Positions 1-9,523 of a stretch of 47,035 nt of DNA are shown here, one piece after another. A program made the translations under genes and the position numbers. Numbering within the stretch: position 1 is the stretch's first letter; every line of letters starts with the position of its first letter. Below the pieces are notes generated by a model. That model did not search any database. It was given only the letters and a program-made list of their open reading frames with translations, and was not told the DNA's origin. This DNA is from Sphingomonas sp. Leaf412 (GTDB taxonomy: Bacteria; Pseudomonadota; Alphaproteobacteria; Sphingomonadales; Sphingomonadaceae), in NCBI RefSeq assembly GCF_001425405.1, contig NZ_LMQP01000004.1:1-47035 (forward strand), read 5' to 3'.

Positions 1-825
1 GTCCGTCTCCTCACGAAGGCGGACTCTAGCTCAAACTGGCAGAGTTTCAGGGGAGCACGTCACCGGTCACGCGTTTACGTGTCATGCTCCAATTGGGAAG
101 CTTGCGGTTTGAATGGTCGGGTTCAGCAGCCCTCCCCTACCCTGCACACCGTCTACGTAGACGGCCTGCGGCAGCAGTATGAGGAGCTCGCCGACGGCGC
201 CTTTGGGTTCGTCTATCGCCGCTGGCGACTGCAGCTAAGCAACGGCATCTGAGCGAACTTTCACGCGCGAACGGCACTCGGTAACTTTCACCCAAAAGGG
301 CGCGAGTACCAGAGCAGCGCCAGCCGTAGCAGCTTCGGGCTGATCCGCGACACCAGGATGGCGGTGAGGAGGTCGACAACCTGACGCAAGTAGCGCAGGA
401 TTTTCGGCTGGGTCGCGAATGGCGCGGTCCATTCCCATTCCTGCTCGAGCATCGGGCCGGAGCCCCCTTCAAGTTCGCATCCGTTCTCGCGCGAGTTCTG
501 GACCCGTTGTGCACTTTCTCTCAGACCTCCCTAATTCGCGCAGTTAGCAGCCGAAGGGAAAGCGAGAGTCATCTTTGTAGACTGATGCACTCCAGATCTT
601 CAAGCCGCTGAAAAGTAAGCCTTACTAGGCGAGGGCGCAAAGGCGATACTGCGATTACCCTTGCTCACGACCCGCAAGAGCGGGTTTGTGGCCAAAACTC
701 ACGGCAAGATGAGACTCCCGTGAATTCGTCCCCAGCTGATCGACAGCGACTGATACCGAATCGGGTTGAGCTTGACGGTATTGAAAGTGATCACCCTTGC
801 ACGAAGTTTGGTCGACCACGCCAGT
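1..825. other. Gene-poor region with remnants
   Basis: No intact gene is visible here. Open frames are short and lack family signatures, except for a monooxygenase-like fragment on the minus strand (separate entry). A small hairpin with arms ACCCGC and GCGGGT around an AAGA loop lies at 670-685, followed by TTGTGG; it is too weak to call a terminator. The polysaccharide locus is transcribed towards this region, but I see no hairpin followed by a T-run on the minus strand that would clearly end it. The stretch looks like decayed accessory DNA at the left edge of the polysaccharide island. Confidence 0.5.
288..452 (-). pseudogene. Possible Baeyer-Villiger monooxygenase fragment
   Basis: Read on the minus strand, the frame containing LEQEWEWTAPFATQPKILRY resembles the conserved segment of flavin-dependent Baeyer-Villiger monooxygenases that precedes the second nucleotide-binding part. 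That segment typically reads (L)EQEWEW..(Y)ATQPEILRYL(N)HVAD. The resemblance covers only about 30 residues. It is lost after VVD, and the frame stops at 288-290 without the rest of the domain. Upstream of 452 the frame continues briefly without recognisable sequence. I read it as a decayed internal fragment rather than a gene. The assignment is from remembered family motifs and could be a chance match. Confidence 0.4.
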
Positions 826-2109
826 CTAACGTGCGCCGAAGCCGGTCAGTATCGTCTGGATCGTTCGGACGACGATCATCGCATCCAACCAGGGCGAGAA
901 GTTCTTGATGTAAAAAAAGTCGTAATGAAGCTTCGCTAGCACATCGTCGAGTTCCACGACGTGGCCTTGGTTCACCTGCGCCCAACCAGTGATCCCGGGT
1001 GGGACGATATGGCGGTAGCGATAGAATGGTAATTCCGCCTCGTACCACCGCGACAGAGGTTCGGCTTCCGGACGTGGTCCAATCCAGCTCATCTCCCCGC
1101 GCAGGATGTTGATTATCTGCGGCAGTTCGTCGATTCGCGTCCGGCGCAGCACGCGCCCAAGCCGGGTAACTCGATCGTCGTTGTCCTTTGTCTTCGCGCC
1201 ATCGCGTATGTCGCCTTCCTTGGTTGATACCGCCATCGTGCGAAATTTCAGAACGTGGAAATGGTGCCCGCGGTAACCGATCCGCACCTGCCGGAACAAC
1301 GCCGGACCGGTCGAATCCCATCGCACCAAGGTCGCCACGATCAGCAGTATCGGGAACAGCAGGATGCCGATTATCAATGCCGACACGAAATCGACCACGC
1401 GTCGCAGCCGCAGATAGCCCACGAAGGGGATCAGCGAGCCGAAGCTGTTTTCGGAAAGATGCTCGATCTCGACCCGGCCCGTGATCGATTCGACCAATTG
1501 CTTGACGTGCAAAACCGGCAGTCCGTCGAGCGCACATTCTGCCAGGAACGCCTCCCATTCGTCCGACATATCGGCGCGAAAATCGGCCACCAGCATCTGG
1601 CAATCCGCGTTCAGCCGCGGCTCGGTCAGCCATTCCAGATCGAGCGACGGCAGTGCAGCGAGAACTTGCACCCGACCTTCCGGCACGACCGCGATCCTCA
1701 ACGCCGAACCGCGTTCCGCAAGCAATTGCGTGAGATATAGCCACGTCAGCGTACCACTGATCGAACACAGGAAGAGTGCCCGACTGTAGTCCAGCCGGAA
1801 CAGGGCGAAGAACGCGAACGTCGCACTGTAGGCAATCAGCACGACCGGCAGAACGTAGTATGAGGACGTCCTCATCCCCGAGTATGAGGAGATGTTGCGC
1901 AACAGGTAGACGCTCAGCAACACCGCCGCGACCGTGCCGGTGATCGTATATTGAACCGACAGGGTCTTGAAGAACTCAGGATAGAAGGTGCCCAGCAGGA
2001 TCGCGGGCAAACCCATCCCCGCGAGAAGGCCGCCGCCAGCCTGGATCCGCAACCGCTGCCACAGGCGCGGGCGAACATAGCCTCTCTTCGTCGCGCGGGA
2101 ATATTGCAT
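826..2109 (-). CDS. Polyprenyl-phosphate sugar phosphotransferase (initiating enzyme)
   Basis: This 427-residue inner-membrane protein probably transfers a sugar-1-phosphate to undecaprenyl phosphate and so starts the repeat unit. The N-terminal half has several membrane segments. The C-terminal bacterial sugar-transferase domain is clear: VLKFRTM, then RIDELPQIINILRGEMSWIGP-RPE, then GITGWAQVNQG. It belongs to the WcaJ/WbaP/Pgl polyprenyl glycosylphosphotransferase superfamily, and the sugar cannot be told from sequence. The ATG at 2109 is chosen because GGAAGGCGAG precedes it closely; an in-frame start at 2175 has no such site. It is the last gene of the minus-strand locus, 185 bases after the WbuB-like transferase. 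Confidence 0.9.
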   Translation of the reverse strand: MQYSRATKRGYVRPRLWQRLRIQAGGGLLAGMGLPAILLGTFYPEFFKTLSVQYTITGTVAAVLLSVYLLRNISSYSGMRTSSYYVLPVVLIAYSATFAFFALFRLDYSRALFLCSISGTLTWLYLTQLLAERGSALRIAVVPEGRVQVLAALPSLDLEWLTEPRLNADCQMLVADFRADMSDEWEAFLAECALDGLPVLHVKQLVESITGRVEIEHLSENSFGSLIPFVGYLRLRRVVDFVSALIIGILLFPILLIVATLVRWDSTGPALFRQVRIGYRGHHFHVLKFRTMAVSTKEGDIRDGAKTKDNDDRVTRLGRVLRRTRIDELPQIINILRGEMSWIGPRPEAEPLSRWYEAELPFYRYRHIVPPGITGWAQVNQGHVVELDDVLAKLHYDFFYIKNFSPWLDAMIVVRTIQTILTGFGAR

Positions 2110-2294
2110 TCTCGCCTTCCATCCTACGCTACACGCCTTCGAAGGCAGGCCCGATCTGCCAGCCGCAAAATGCAACTCAGCCGTCAGTGGGACGATGTGG
2201 CAGGCCTGCTAACGTTTGCCGCCGCCATCAACAAGCATAAAGCGGTCGGGGCAGCTGCCATGCCCATGCTCGCCGCTACGGTAACGGGAAGCGG

Positions 2295-3515
2295 TTAGGA
2301 AATCGACGGCGGCATCATCCATTCCTCCAATCGATCGATCAGAGCACGCCGGTCGAACTCGCGCGCGCAATAATCGCGACCGGCGAGACCCATCCGCCTG
2401 CGCTCCTCCGGCGATCTGCGCATCAATCTCACGACGTTGTCCGCCAGCGCGCGTGCATCTCCCGCAGGCCCGGCAAGTCCGGCTCCGGACTCCGCGATCA
2501 CGCGAGCCCCCTCGCCGTCCAGCATGCCCACGATGGGCGTGCCCGACGCAAGATAGCTTTGTACCTTGCCGGGGATCGTCATGCTCCAGATCGGTCGGGC
2601 CGCAAGCGAGACCAGAAGCGCGTCGGCCCCTTCGAAGAACCCCGGCATCCGCTCGATCGGGAAACGACCCAGGAAGATGACCCGGTCGTCCAGACCGCGC
2701 CGCCGGACATCCGCCATCGCCTCCGCCGCGCCGCGCCCGTCGCCGACAATGATCCAGCGCAGGCCATCGACCGCCCGCGTGAGGTCGGCAGCCTCGACGA
2801 TGGCAGGAAAGTCCTGTGCCTCGCCGATATTTCCCGCAAAAACCACCTTGAACGTATTGGCATGAGGTAGAAGTTCGGGCGCGACCCCCTCTTCGTTCGT
2901 CTCGAATACCGCTTCCGCCCAACCCGGAAAGTACCGGATCTTGTCTGTGCCGCCCGCATATCGCGCGACGTTTTTGGTGAACGCGCGGGACTGGACCAGA
3001 ATGAGCGCGCAATGCCGATAGATAAAACGGACTAGGTACCCGACCATTGCCAACGCCCGCGGTGATTTTACGATGCCGATCGCCGACAATGTATCGGGCC
3101 ACAAATCCAGCACCCACATCGACACCGGCGCGCGCTTCAATTTTCCGATCAGTAACGCGGGAAGGGCGGACGTGATCGGCGATGTCTGGAAGACGAAGAT
3201 CGCGTCGAATTCTCGGCCGCGCAGCTTCCAGGGTCCGAGCAGCAACCCGAACAGGACGAAACTCAAATAATTCAGCACTAGCCGCACATTGCTCGAACCG
3301 CGCGGAACGACGGGCACGCGCACGATGTCGGCATCATGAAAGCGGGCGAAGGTCGTCGGATCGGAGCGATATGCTGCGTAAATGTGGCCGTCGGGGTAGT
3401 TCGGCAGGCCCGTCAGTACCGTCACGTCGTGTCCGCGCGCCGACAGTTCGCCGCACAGGTCGTTGATCCTGAAGTTTTCTGGCCAGAAGTATTGCGATAC
3501 GATCAGCAGGCGCAT
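2295..3515 (-). CDS. Glycosyltransferase family 4, WbuB-like
   Basis: A 406-residue GT-B glycosyltransferase of the WcaI/WbuB type. It opens with MRLLIVSQYFWPENFRIND, which is typical of this group, and has MWVLDLWPD, AGNIGEAQDF and a C-terminal donor-binding region around PGKVQSYLASGTPIVG. WbuB-type enzymes in E. coli and Pseudomonas O-antigen loci add L-FucNAc or L-FucNAm to the lipid-linked acceptor. Here the gene directly follows fnlA-fnlB-fnlC, which make UDP-L-FucNAc, so the same role is likely. It would act at the cytoplasmic face on the product of the initiating transferase encoded next. The family call is firm; donor and linkage are inference from context. Confidence 0.88.
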   Translation of the reverse strand: MRLLIVSQYFWPENFRINDLCGELSARGHDVTVLTGLPNYPDGHIYAAYRSDPTTFARFHDADIVRVPVVPRGSSNVRLVLNYLSFVLFGLLLGPWKLRGREFDAIFVFQTSPITSALPALLIGKLKRAPVSMWVLDLWPDTLSAIGIVKSPRALAMVGYLVRFIYRHCALILVQSRAFTKNVARYAGGTDKIRYFPGWAEAVFETNEEGVAPELLPHANTFKVVFAGNIGEAQDFPAIVEAADLTRAVDGLRWIIVGDGRGAAEAMADVRRRGLDDRVIFLGRFPIERMPGFFEGADALLVSLAARPIWSMTIPGKVQSYLASGTPIVGMLDGEGARVIAESGAGLAGPAGDARALADNVVRLMRRSPEERRRMGLAGRDYCAREFDRRALIDRLEEWMMPPSIS

Positions 3516-3584
3516 CGCACAGCTTCCTTCGACGAATACGGCAACACGATGAAACGGGCCCCGGGGAGGCCGAACGTGCCGATC

Positions 3585-4715
3585 CTAATAATGCTTCCAG
3601 ACCACGCGGCGCACGTAATCGGTGTAACTGTGGATGATGCGCACCACCTTGTCCGACACGTTGGGCATCGAATAATCCGCGACCAGACGGAAATCGCGAT
3701 CCGCGCCACGCCGCTGGTCCGCCAACAGCGCCAGCGCCTGTTCGACCCGATCGACGTCGAGACCGACCATCATGACGGCCCCCTCTTCCATTCCCTCGGG
3801 TCGCTCGTGCGCCTCGCGAATGTTCAGCGCCGGGAAGTTCAGGATCGACGATTCTTCTGTGATCGTGCCGCTGTCGGACAGCACCGCACGCGCGGATTTC
3901 TGTAATCGGACATAGTCGTGGAAGCCCAGCGGCTTCATCATACGGACGAGCGGATGGAACGTCACACCCGCGCTCTCGACCCGGTTCCTAGTGCGCGGAT
4001 GCGTCGAAACAATCACCGGCAGCCCGTATTTCTCGGCCACGCGGTCAAGGATCTCGACCAGCCGGAAGAAATTCGCGTTACTATCGATATTCTCTTCGCG
4101 ATGCGCGCTGACGACGAAGAACTCTTGGTCCTTCAGATCGAGGCGATCGAGCACGTCGGACGCGTCGATCCGGTCCATGTAGTGATGCAGCACCTCGAAC
4201 ATCGGGCTGCCAGTCTTGATAATGCGGTCGGGCGGGAGGCCCTCGCGCAGCAGATAGTCGCGCGCGATCGAGCTGTAGGTGAGGTTCACGTCCGCGGTAT
4301 GGTCGACGATACGGCGGTTGGTCTCTTCCGGCACCCGTGCGTCGAAGCACCGATTGCCCGCCTCCATATGGAAGATAGGGATATGGCGCCGTTTGGCCGG
4401 GATGACCGACAGACAGGAGTTCGTATCGCCGAGCACCAGCAGCGCTTCGGGCTGCACCTCCACCAAGAGCGGGTCCATCGCGATCAGAATGTTGCCGATC
4501 GTCGCGGACGGCACGCCGGTCGCGGCGTTCAGAAAATGGTCCGGCTTTCGCAGGCCGAGGTCGTCGAAGAAGACCTGGCTCAACTCGTAATCATGGTTCT
4601 GCCCGGTATGCACCAGTACATGATCGCAGGTCCGGTCGAGCGCGGCGATGACCCGGCTCAGCCGAATGATCTCGGGCCGGGTCCCAACGACCGTCATGAC
4701 CTTCAGCTTCTTCAT
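3585..4715 (-). CDS. fnlC: UDP-N-acetylglucosamine 2-epimerase-type enzyme (FnlC/WbjD)
   Basis: This 376-residue WecB-family protein starts [18 protein letters not shown], followed by [20 protein letters not shown], and has the C-terminal [10 protein letters not shown] motif of non-hydrolysing 2-epimerases. As the third gene of an fnlA-fnlB-fnlC set it should catalyse the last step to UDP-L-FucNAc, C2 epimerisation of UDP-2-acetamido-2,6-dideoxy-L-talose. The ATG at 4715 overlaps the TGA of fnlB as ATGA; a start at 4775 would run deep into fnlB. Context rather than sequence separates it from WecB, the UDP-ManNAc-forming 2-epimerase. It is cytoplasmic. Confidence 0.9.
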   Translation of the reverse strand: MKKLKVMTVVGTRPEIIRLSRVIAALDRTCDHVLVHTGQNHDYELSQVFFDDLGLRKPDHFLNAATGVPSATIGNILIAMDPLLVEVQPEALLVLGDTNSCLSVIPAKRRHIPIFHMEAGNRCFDARVPEETNRRIVDHTADVNLTYSSIARDYLLREGLPPDRIIKTGSPMFEVLHHYMDRIDASDVLDRLDLKDQEFFVVSAHREENIDSNANFFRLVEILDRVAEKYGLPVIVSTHPRTRNRVESAGVTFHPLVRMMKPLGFHDYVRLQKSARAVLSDSGTITEESSILNFPALNIREAHERPEGMEEGAVMMVGLDVDRVEQALALLADQRRGADRDFRLVADYSMPNVSDKVVRIIHSYTDYVRRVVWKHY

Positions 4716-5833
4716 GCCTCGACCTTCATCGCGAACGTATCGGGACGCCGGGGATCGAATATCTCGTTCGCCCACAGCATGCAGACCATGTCCTGCTCAC
4801 CGACATTGGAGATGTTGTGCGTCCAGCCCGGCACCGTCTCGACGATGCGCCCCTGTCCGCCCTCCACGATCATGTCGTGGGTCTCACCGGTAACGATATG
4901 GCGAAATGCAAAGCGGGCGGTGCCGCTGATGACGAGGAACTTCTCGTTCTTGCTGTGGTGATAATGGTCACCACGGGTCACGCCGGGATGCGCGATAAAA
5001 TAGGAGAACTGCCCGTGCGCCGGCGTCTTGAGCATCTCGACGAAGACGCCGCGCGGATCGTTGCGGCCGTGGACCGTGACGTCATAGGCGAAATCGTCGG
5101 GCATCAGGTAGCTGAGGTAGGTCGAATACAGCGCCCGCTCCAGACCGACACCGACGCCGCCGATCACCAGCGTCCGGCGCCCCTCCGGAAAACTACGGAT
5201 CGTGTCGGCGACGATGCCGACCGTCGTTTCGTACACCGGCGCAACCGCGATCTGCGTGCCAGCCGACAGGGGTTCGTCCAGCAACGCAATGAACGCATCG
5301 ACCACATCGTCGATGTACACCAGCCGTAACGGTGCGGCAGGATCGTTGACGGTCAATGGCAGTCCGCGCGCAACGTTATGACAGAACGTCGCCACAGCCG
5401 AATTATAATTAGGCCGCGCCCATTTTCCGAACACGTTGGGCAGACGAAACGAATGAACGACCGCTCCCGTAGCTGCCGCATGATGATCGAGCGAATCCTC
5501 GGCGGCGCGCTTGCTGCGGCCGTAGGGATTATCGAGGTCCGCCTGGGTCGACGAGGTGTAGATGATCGACGCTGGCTTCTCCGCACGCGACAACGCCTGC
5601 AACAACGTGTCGGTGAAGCCGACGTTGCCGCGTTGAAATTCTGCCGGGTCCGACGGACGGTTTACGCCGGCGAGGTGGAATACGACATCGGCACGACGTG
5701 CAGCTTCGTTCAATTCTGCCGCAGACGTCCCCCGGCCGATCGGCACGACGTCGCAATCGCCACGCTCGCGCAATCGCACGCACAGGTTGCGACCGATGAA
5801 GCCATCGCTTCCGGTGACCAGGACGGTCCTCAA
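4712..5833 (-). CDS. fnlB: Bifunctional reductase/cupin epimerase (FnlB/WbjC/CapF)
   Basis: This 373-residue two-domain enzyme has an N-terminal SDR fold with the nucleotide motif [10 protein letters not shown] at residues 8-17. From about residue 245 it has a cupin domain with [20 protein letters not shown]. This is the architecture of CapF/WbjC/FnlB. In the L-FucNAc pathway the protein epimerises the 4-keto intermediate made by FnlA (cupin domain) and then reduces it with NADPH (SDR domain) to UDP-2-acetamido-2,6-dideoxy-L-talose. The start overlaps the stop of fnlA as ATGA, and its stop overlaps the start of fnlC as ATGA, so the three genes are coupled. The full domain set is present. Confidence 0.93.
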   Translation of the reverse strand: MRTVLVTGSDGFIGRNLCVRLRERGDCDVVPIGRGTSAAELNEAARRADVVFHLAGVNRPSDPAEFQRGNVGFTDTLLQALSRAEKPASIIYTSSTQADLDNPYGRSKRAAEDSLDHHAAATGAVVHSFRLPNVFGKWARPNYNSAVATFCHNVARGLPLTVNDPAAPLRLVYIDDVVDAFIALLDEPLSAGTQIAVAPVYETTVGIVADTIRSFPEGRRTLVIGGVGVGLERALYSTYLSYLMPDDFAYDVTVHGRNDPRGVFVEMLKTPAHGQFSYFIAHPGVTRGDHYHHSKNEKFLVISGTARFAFRHIVTGETHDMIVEGGQGRIVETVPGWTHNISNVGEQDMVCMLWANEIFDPRRPDTFAMKVEA

Positions 5834-6870
5834 CCGACGACCTCCAGCTCCAGTCGCTCACCCCGCGCAGCGCGCTCGATGAACGACAATTTCAACAGCA
5901 GGCGCTTCATGCCCTCGACGTCCAGCTGTTCGGTGTTCGCGGAATCATAGCCGTCGCCGTGGCTAAGCCGCTCCTCGCCCTCGTCGACGAACTTGTCGTA
6001 GTTGAGATCGCGACCATCCGGCGGCACGCGGAAATACTCGTCCAGATCCTGCGCCACGGCGCGCTCTTCACGCCCGAGCAGCGCCTCATGCAGCTTTTCG
6101 CCATGGCGCGTTCCGATCACGCGGATCGGATGCTCCGGTTTGCCAAGCAATTGCCGCAGTGCCTCGGCCAGCACCGCGACCGTCGCGGCCGGTGCCTTCT
6201 GGACGAAGATATCGCCGTTCTTGCCGTGCTGAAACGCAAACAGCACCAGCTCGACCGCATCCTCCAGCGTCATCATGAACCGCGTCATGTTCGGATCGGT
6301 GATCGTGATCGGCTGCCCTGCGGCGATCTGGCTGACGAACAGCGGGATTACCGATCCGCGCGACGCCATGACGTTGCCATAACGCGTGCCGCAGATGACG
6401 GTGTCGGTGGCCTCAAGGTTGCGCGATGAGGCGACCATTACCTTTTCCATCATTGCCTTGCTGATCCCCATCGCGTTGAGCGGATAGACGGCCTTGTCGG
6501 TCGACAGGCAGATCACCCGCTTTACGCCTGCCGCGATCGCAGCCTCCAGCACGTTCTCGGTCCCAAGAATGTTCGTACGAACCGCCTGCAGCGGGTGGAA
6601 TTCGCAGCTTGGCACCTGCTTCAGCGCGGCCGCGTGAAAGACGTAATCCACCCCGCGCATCGCTGATCGCACGCTACGCTCGTCACGCACGTCACCGAGG
6701 TAGAATTTGACGCGGTCGCTTGCATATAGCTTGCGCATGTCGTCCTGCTTCTTCTCGTCGCGCGAAAAGATGCGGATTTCCTTCAGATCGGAATGAAGGA
6801 ACCGGCGGCAGACGGCGTTGCCGAAGGAGCCGGTCCCCCCGGTGATGAGAAGCGTCTTGTCGTCGAACAT
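5830..6870 (-). CDS. fnlA: UDP-GlcNAc 4,6-dehydratase/5-epimerase (FnlA/WbjB/CapE)
   Basis: A 346-residue extended SDR. The nucleotide motif TGGTGSFGNAV is at residues 10-20 and LSTDKAVYP at 122-130. A methionine replaces the usual catalytic tyrosine (NAMGISK, M134 and K138). That M-x3-K pattern is characteristic of the FlaA1/CapE/WbjB inverting dehydratases. The enzyme takes UDP-GlcNAc to the 4-keto-6-deoxy-L-sugar that FnlB and FnlC complete to UDP-L-FucNAc. The ATG at 6870 follows GGGAGCCAGC. The frame stays open far upstream, but that part overlaps the HisF-like gene and is not coding. It is followed by fnlB with an ATGA overlap. Confidence 0.93.
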   Translation of the reverse strand: MFDDKTLLITGGTGSFGNAVCRRFLHSDLKEIRIFSRDEKKQDDMRKLYASDRVKFYLGDVRDERSVRSAMRGVDYVFHAAALKQVPSCEFHPLQAVRTNILGTENVLEAAIAAGVKRVICLSTDKAVYPLNAMGISKAMMEKVMVASSRNLEATDTVICGTRYGNVMASRGSVIPLFVSQIAAGQPITITDPNMTRFMMTLEDAVELVLFAFQHGKNGDIFVQKAPAATVAVLAEALRQLLGKPEHPIRVIGTRHGEKLHEALLGREERAVAQDLDEYFRVPPDGRDLNYDKFVDEGEERLSHGDGYDSANTEQLDVEGMKRLLLKLSFIERAARGERLELEVVG

Positions 6871-6881
6871 GCTGGCTCCCT

Positions 6882-7670
6882 TCAAGCCCGACGGGCGCGA
6901 AGCGCGCCCTGCACGAGCGCCTCCTTCGCATCGGGCTGCGGATAATTGATGAGGACGGCGCGATACTGTCCCTTGAAGACGAACAGGCTGCCGGCCGCGA
7001 CGCCCACGGTTCCGACGCGTTCGATCACCGCGCCGATATCGGCCAGCGATCCCGCTCCACCGAGCAGCGTGATAGGGATATGGACCGCCGCGCGCAGCTT
7101 TTCCGCCAGCGCCAGGTCGTATCCGCCCATCCGCCCGTCGTTGTCGATCGAGTTCAGGACGATCTCGCCAGCGCCCTGTCGCTGCATCTCCACCGCAAAG
7201 GCGATCGGGTCGCGCTTTGCATTGCGGGTCGCGTTGTGCGTCCACACTTCCTGCCCGCCGACCAGCCGGCGCTTCTTGTGGTCGATCACCACCACGACAC
7301 TCTGCCGTCCGATCTCCGCCGATAGCTCGGCGATCAGTTCCGGGCGTTCGACCGCCGCGGCGCTGATCGCGACCTTCTCGACCCCCAGGCCAACGATCCG
7401 CTTGGCCTGCGCGACCGTACGGATACCGCCGCCATAGCAAAGCGGCATCCGGCATTCCGCCGCGAGCTGTGCGATCGTTCGATAATCCGGCTCTACTCCG
7501 TTCACCGTCGCATCGATGTCGATGACGGTCAGCTCGTCGCTTTCCTTCTCGTTGAAGATCCGGACCGCGTTGATCGGATCGCCGACATATACCGGCTTTC
7601 CGAAGCCGGTCGTCTTGACCAGCCCGCCGTCATGGATGAGCAGGCACGGAATGATACGGGGACGTAACAC
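6882..7670 (-). CDS. HisF-like cyclase subunit of sugar amidotransferase (WbuZ/HisF2 type)
   Basis: A 262-residue HisF-family beta/alpha barrel that opens RIIPCLLIHDGGLVKT. In true histidine-pathway HisF the segment reads PCLDV, with catalytic Asp11; here position 11 is Leu, while Asp130 (VVVVIDHKKR) is kept. That substitution and the neighbours point to the HisF2/WbuZ group. With HisH2/WbuY and WbpG/WbuX, these proteins supply nitrogen to turn an acetamido group on a sugar into an acetamidino group. The start is GTG at 7670, with GGAG eight bases before it, three bases after the HisH-like stop. It should form a cytoplasmic complex with the HisH-like glutaminase. Confidence 0.88.
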   Translation of the reverse strand: MLRPRIIPCLLIHDGGLVKTTGFGKPVYVGDPINAVRIFNEKESDELTVIDIDATVNGVEPDYRTIAQLAAECRMPLCYGGGIRTVAQAKRIVGLGVEKVAISAAAVERPELIAELSAEIGRQSVVVVIDHKKRRLVGGQEVWTHNATRNAKRDPIAFAVEMQRQGAGEIVLNSIDNDGRMGGYDLALAEKLRAAVHIPITLLGGAGSLADIGAVIERVGTVGVAAGSLFVFKGQYRAVLINYPQPDAKEALVQGALRARRA

Positions 7671-7673
7671 GCG

Positions 7674-8288
7674 CTACAGCTCCGAGAAATTCTTCAGCAA
7701 CGCCGCGCCGAAATGGTGACTCTTTTCCGGATGGAACTGCACGCCCCAGATATTGTCGCGGTTGATCGCGCAGGCGAATTCGAACCCGTAATGCGACGAC
7801 GCGGCACGGTGCTCTGCCGCGTCGGGCTCGACGAAATAGCTGTGCAGGAAGTAGAAGCGCGGGTCGTCGAGCCCCGCGAACAACGACCGGTCCGCCGTCG
7901 CCTCGATGTCGTTCCAGCCCATGTGTGGCAACGGCGTCTCCGGCGTGGGCGGATGGCGGCTTTCGAAGGCGTGGGTCCGACCCGCGATCCATCCCAGCCC
8001 CGACCGCTGTCCCTCGTCGCTACCATCGGACATGATTTGCATGCCCACGCATACGCCCAATACGGGCACTTTGCGTTCCAGTACCTGTTCGTCGAGCGCC
8101 ATCCGCAATCCGGACTCGTCCAGCAGCGCCATCGCATGATCGAACGCACCGACACCCGGCAACAGAATGCGTTCCGCATCGTGCAGTCCCGCGGGATCGG
8201 ACACCGCTTTGGCGGAAATACCTAGCCGGTCGTAGAGAGTCAGGAAGGCGCCGATATTGCCGAGACCATAGTCGACGACGTGGATCAT
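7674..8288 (-). CDS. HisH-like glutaminase subunit of sugar amidotransferase (WbuY/HisH2 type)
   Basis: A 204-residue class I glutamine amidotransferase of the HisH family. The nucleophile motif is VLGVCVGMQIM (C80), and WGVQFHPEK supplies His186 and Glu188, so the catalytic triad is complete. It should release ammonia from glutamine and pass it to the HisF-like partner encoded immediately downstream. Its position between the WbuX-type amidotransferase gene (ATGA overlap, 8285-8288) and the HisF-like gene argues for a role in sugar amidination and not histidine synthesis; no other his gene is nearby. Confidence 0.9.
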   Translation of the reverse strand: MIHVVDYGLGNIGAFLTLYDRLGISAKAVSDPAGLHDAERILLPGVGAFDHAMALLDESGLRMALDEQVLERKVPVLGVCVGMQIMSDGSDEGQRSGLGWIAGRTHAFESRHPPTPETPLPHMGWNDIEATADRSLFAGLDDPRFYFLHSYFVEPDAAEHRAASSHYGFEFACAINRDNIWGVQFHPEKSHHFGAALLKNFSEL

Positions 8289-9436
8289 CGAATGATCGCC
8301 CGTTGGATTCCGAGTGCACGCAATACCTTCGCGCCCAGATCCATGATCGGCATGATGTTCTTAAAATCGCGAAACGTCCGGTTCGGCCCGTCCAGCATCG
8401 CCTGCAATTCCGACTGCTCGATGCCGAGCTTGGTCGAGATGAACTCGAAGTCCTGCCGTACCTGTTCGTCCGAATATGGCGACTGCGCGATTTTGACCAA
8501 TGCATCGTCACGCGCCAGCTGTCCGGTCAGGATCAGGCTGGAGAAATGAGCACGACGTTTGTCGTAGCCGAATTTCTTGCGCAACCAGAAGCCCTCATAA
8601 AAGCGCGTGAAACGCGATTCGTAATGCTTGTGCGGGTAGCGCTGCCAACCGAACCGCTCGACCAGCTCATCCATCGCCGCTTCTTTGAAGAACGGGATGT
8701 AGTTGAGCGGTTTGACGACCCGCACCCCCTTCACGAAGCGATAGAACAACTTGAACTTCAGAATGCCGGCCGTCGGGAAGGACTTCAGCTTGCGCGTGCC
8801 GAAGCGGTTCTGAATATCGTGCAATTGCCGCAGGTCGGAGGCATGATAATGCCATTCGAGCGGCTCGCGCACGCACTCGGTCGAAAAGTTCGCCCCGGTG
8901 AGGATATACTTTACCTTGTTCTTCGCGGCAAAGTTATAAAGCCCGGCAAAGAACGCATGATCCTGCGGCGTGTCGAGGTGGGGCACTCCTGCCTTGAAAA
9001 AGGACAGCTGAAGATCGCGCATCTCCGGCCAATTGATGACTTCGGTAAACAGGTCGAGGTTCAAGCCATCGACCAGCTTCTCGATGTTATTGACCGCCTC
9101 CTGCGAATTCCAGCCGGCATCGACGTGATAAAGCAACGGACGAAGGCCGAACTTCTCCTTCGCGATATAGACGAGGTAGCTGCTGTCAACGCCGCCACTC
9201 AGCCCGATCAGGCAATCGAACGGCTTTCCTTCGCCGTCTCGCTTGATCCGGTCGATCTGCGCCTGAATTTCACGCGCGCCGCGCTCGTCGGTGTGCCAGT
9301 TGGGAAGGATATTCGAATAGTAGTTCTGGCAGTATTCGCACTTCCCGGTATCGTCGAATACGATCTGGCTATCCGATGTGTCCATGATGCAATTGTTGCA
9401 GATTTGGTACGGCCTGGTGGCGGCTGGACGTGTCAT
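8285..9436 (-). CDS. N-acetyl sugar amidotransferase (WbuX/LfnA/WbpG type)
   Basis: A 383-residue ATP-dependent amidotransferase. The N-terminus has a paired-cysteine site (CNNC, C13/C16, and CEYC, C33/C36), probably zinc-binding. It is followed by the PP-loop ATP pyrophosphatase signature LSGGVDSSYL at residues 79-88. These features define the WbpG/PseA/LfnA/WbuX family. In P. aeruginosa O12 (LfnA) and E. coli O145 (WbuX) the homologue is needed to convert L-FucNAc to L-FucNAm. Because fnlABC lie directly downstream, the same conversion is the best guess here. The ATG at 9436 is preferred because AAAGAGGT precedes it. Confidence 0.9.
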   Translation of the reverse strand: MTRPAATRPYQICNNCIMDTSDSQIVFDDTGKCEYCQNYYSNILPNWHTDERGAREIQAQIDRIKRDGEGKPFDCLIGLSGGVDSSYLVYIAKEKFGLRPLLYHVDAGWNSQEAVNNIEKLVDGLNLDLFTEVINWPEMRDLQLSFFKAGVPHLDTPQDHAFFAGLYNFAAKNKVKYILTGANFSTECVREPLEWHYHASDLRQLHDIQNRFGTRKLKSFPTAGILKFKLFYRFVKGVRVVKPLNYIPFFKEAAMDELVERFGWQRYPHKHYESRFTRFYEGFWLRKKFGYDKRRAHFSSLILTGQLARDDALVKIAQSPYSDEQVRQDFEFISTKLGIEQSELQAMLDGPNRTFRDFKNIMPIMDLGAKVLRALGIQRAIIR

Positions 9437-9523
9437 TGGACCTCTTTGCCAGCGAGGATGGGCCGGCGACGACGGGCCTTTTACGGCATCGCGGGATCGA
9501 GGCAACCCCGCTGCCGGCCACGA

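Noticed and set aside
1..300. Insertion-sequence end at the left edge
   Set aside because: The sequence has an IS-like feel, but no matching inverted end or transposase frame could be found in the window.
6882..8288. Histidine-biosynthesis hisH-hisF pair
   Set aside because: Catalytic Asp11 of HisF is replaced, no other his genes are near, and the neighbours are WbuX-type and fnl genes.
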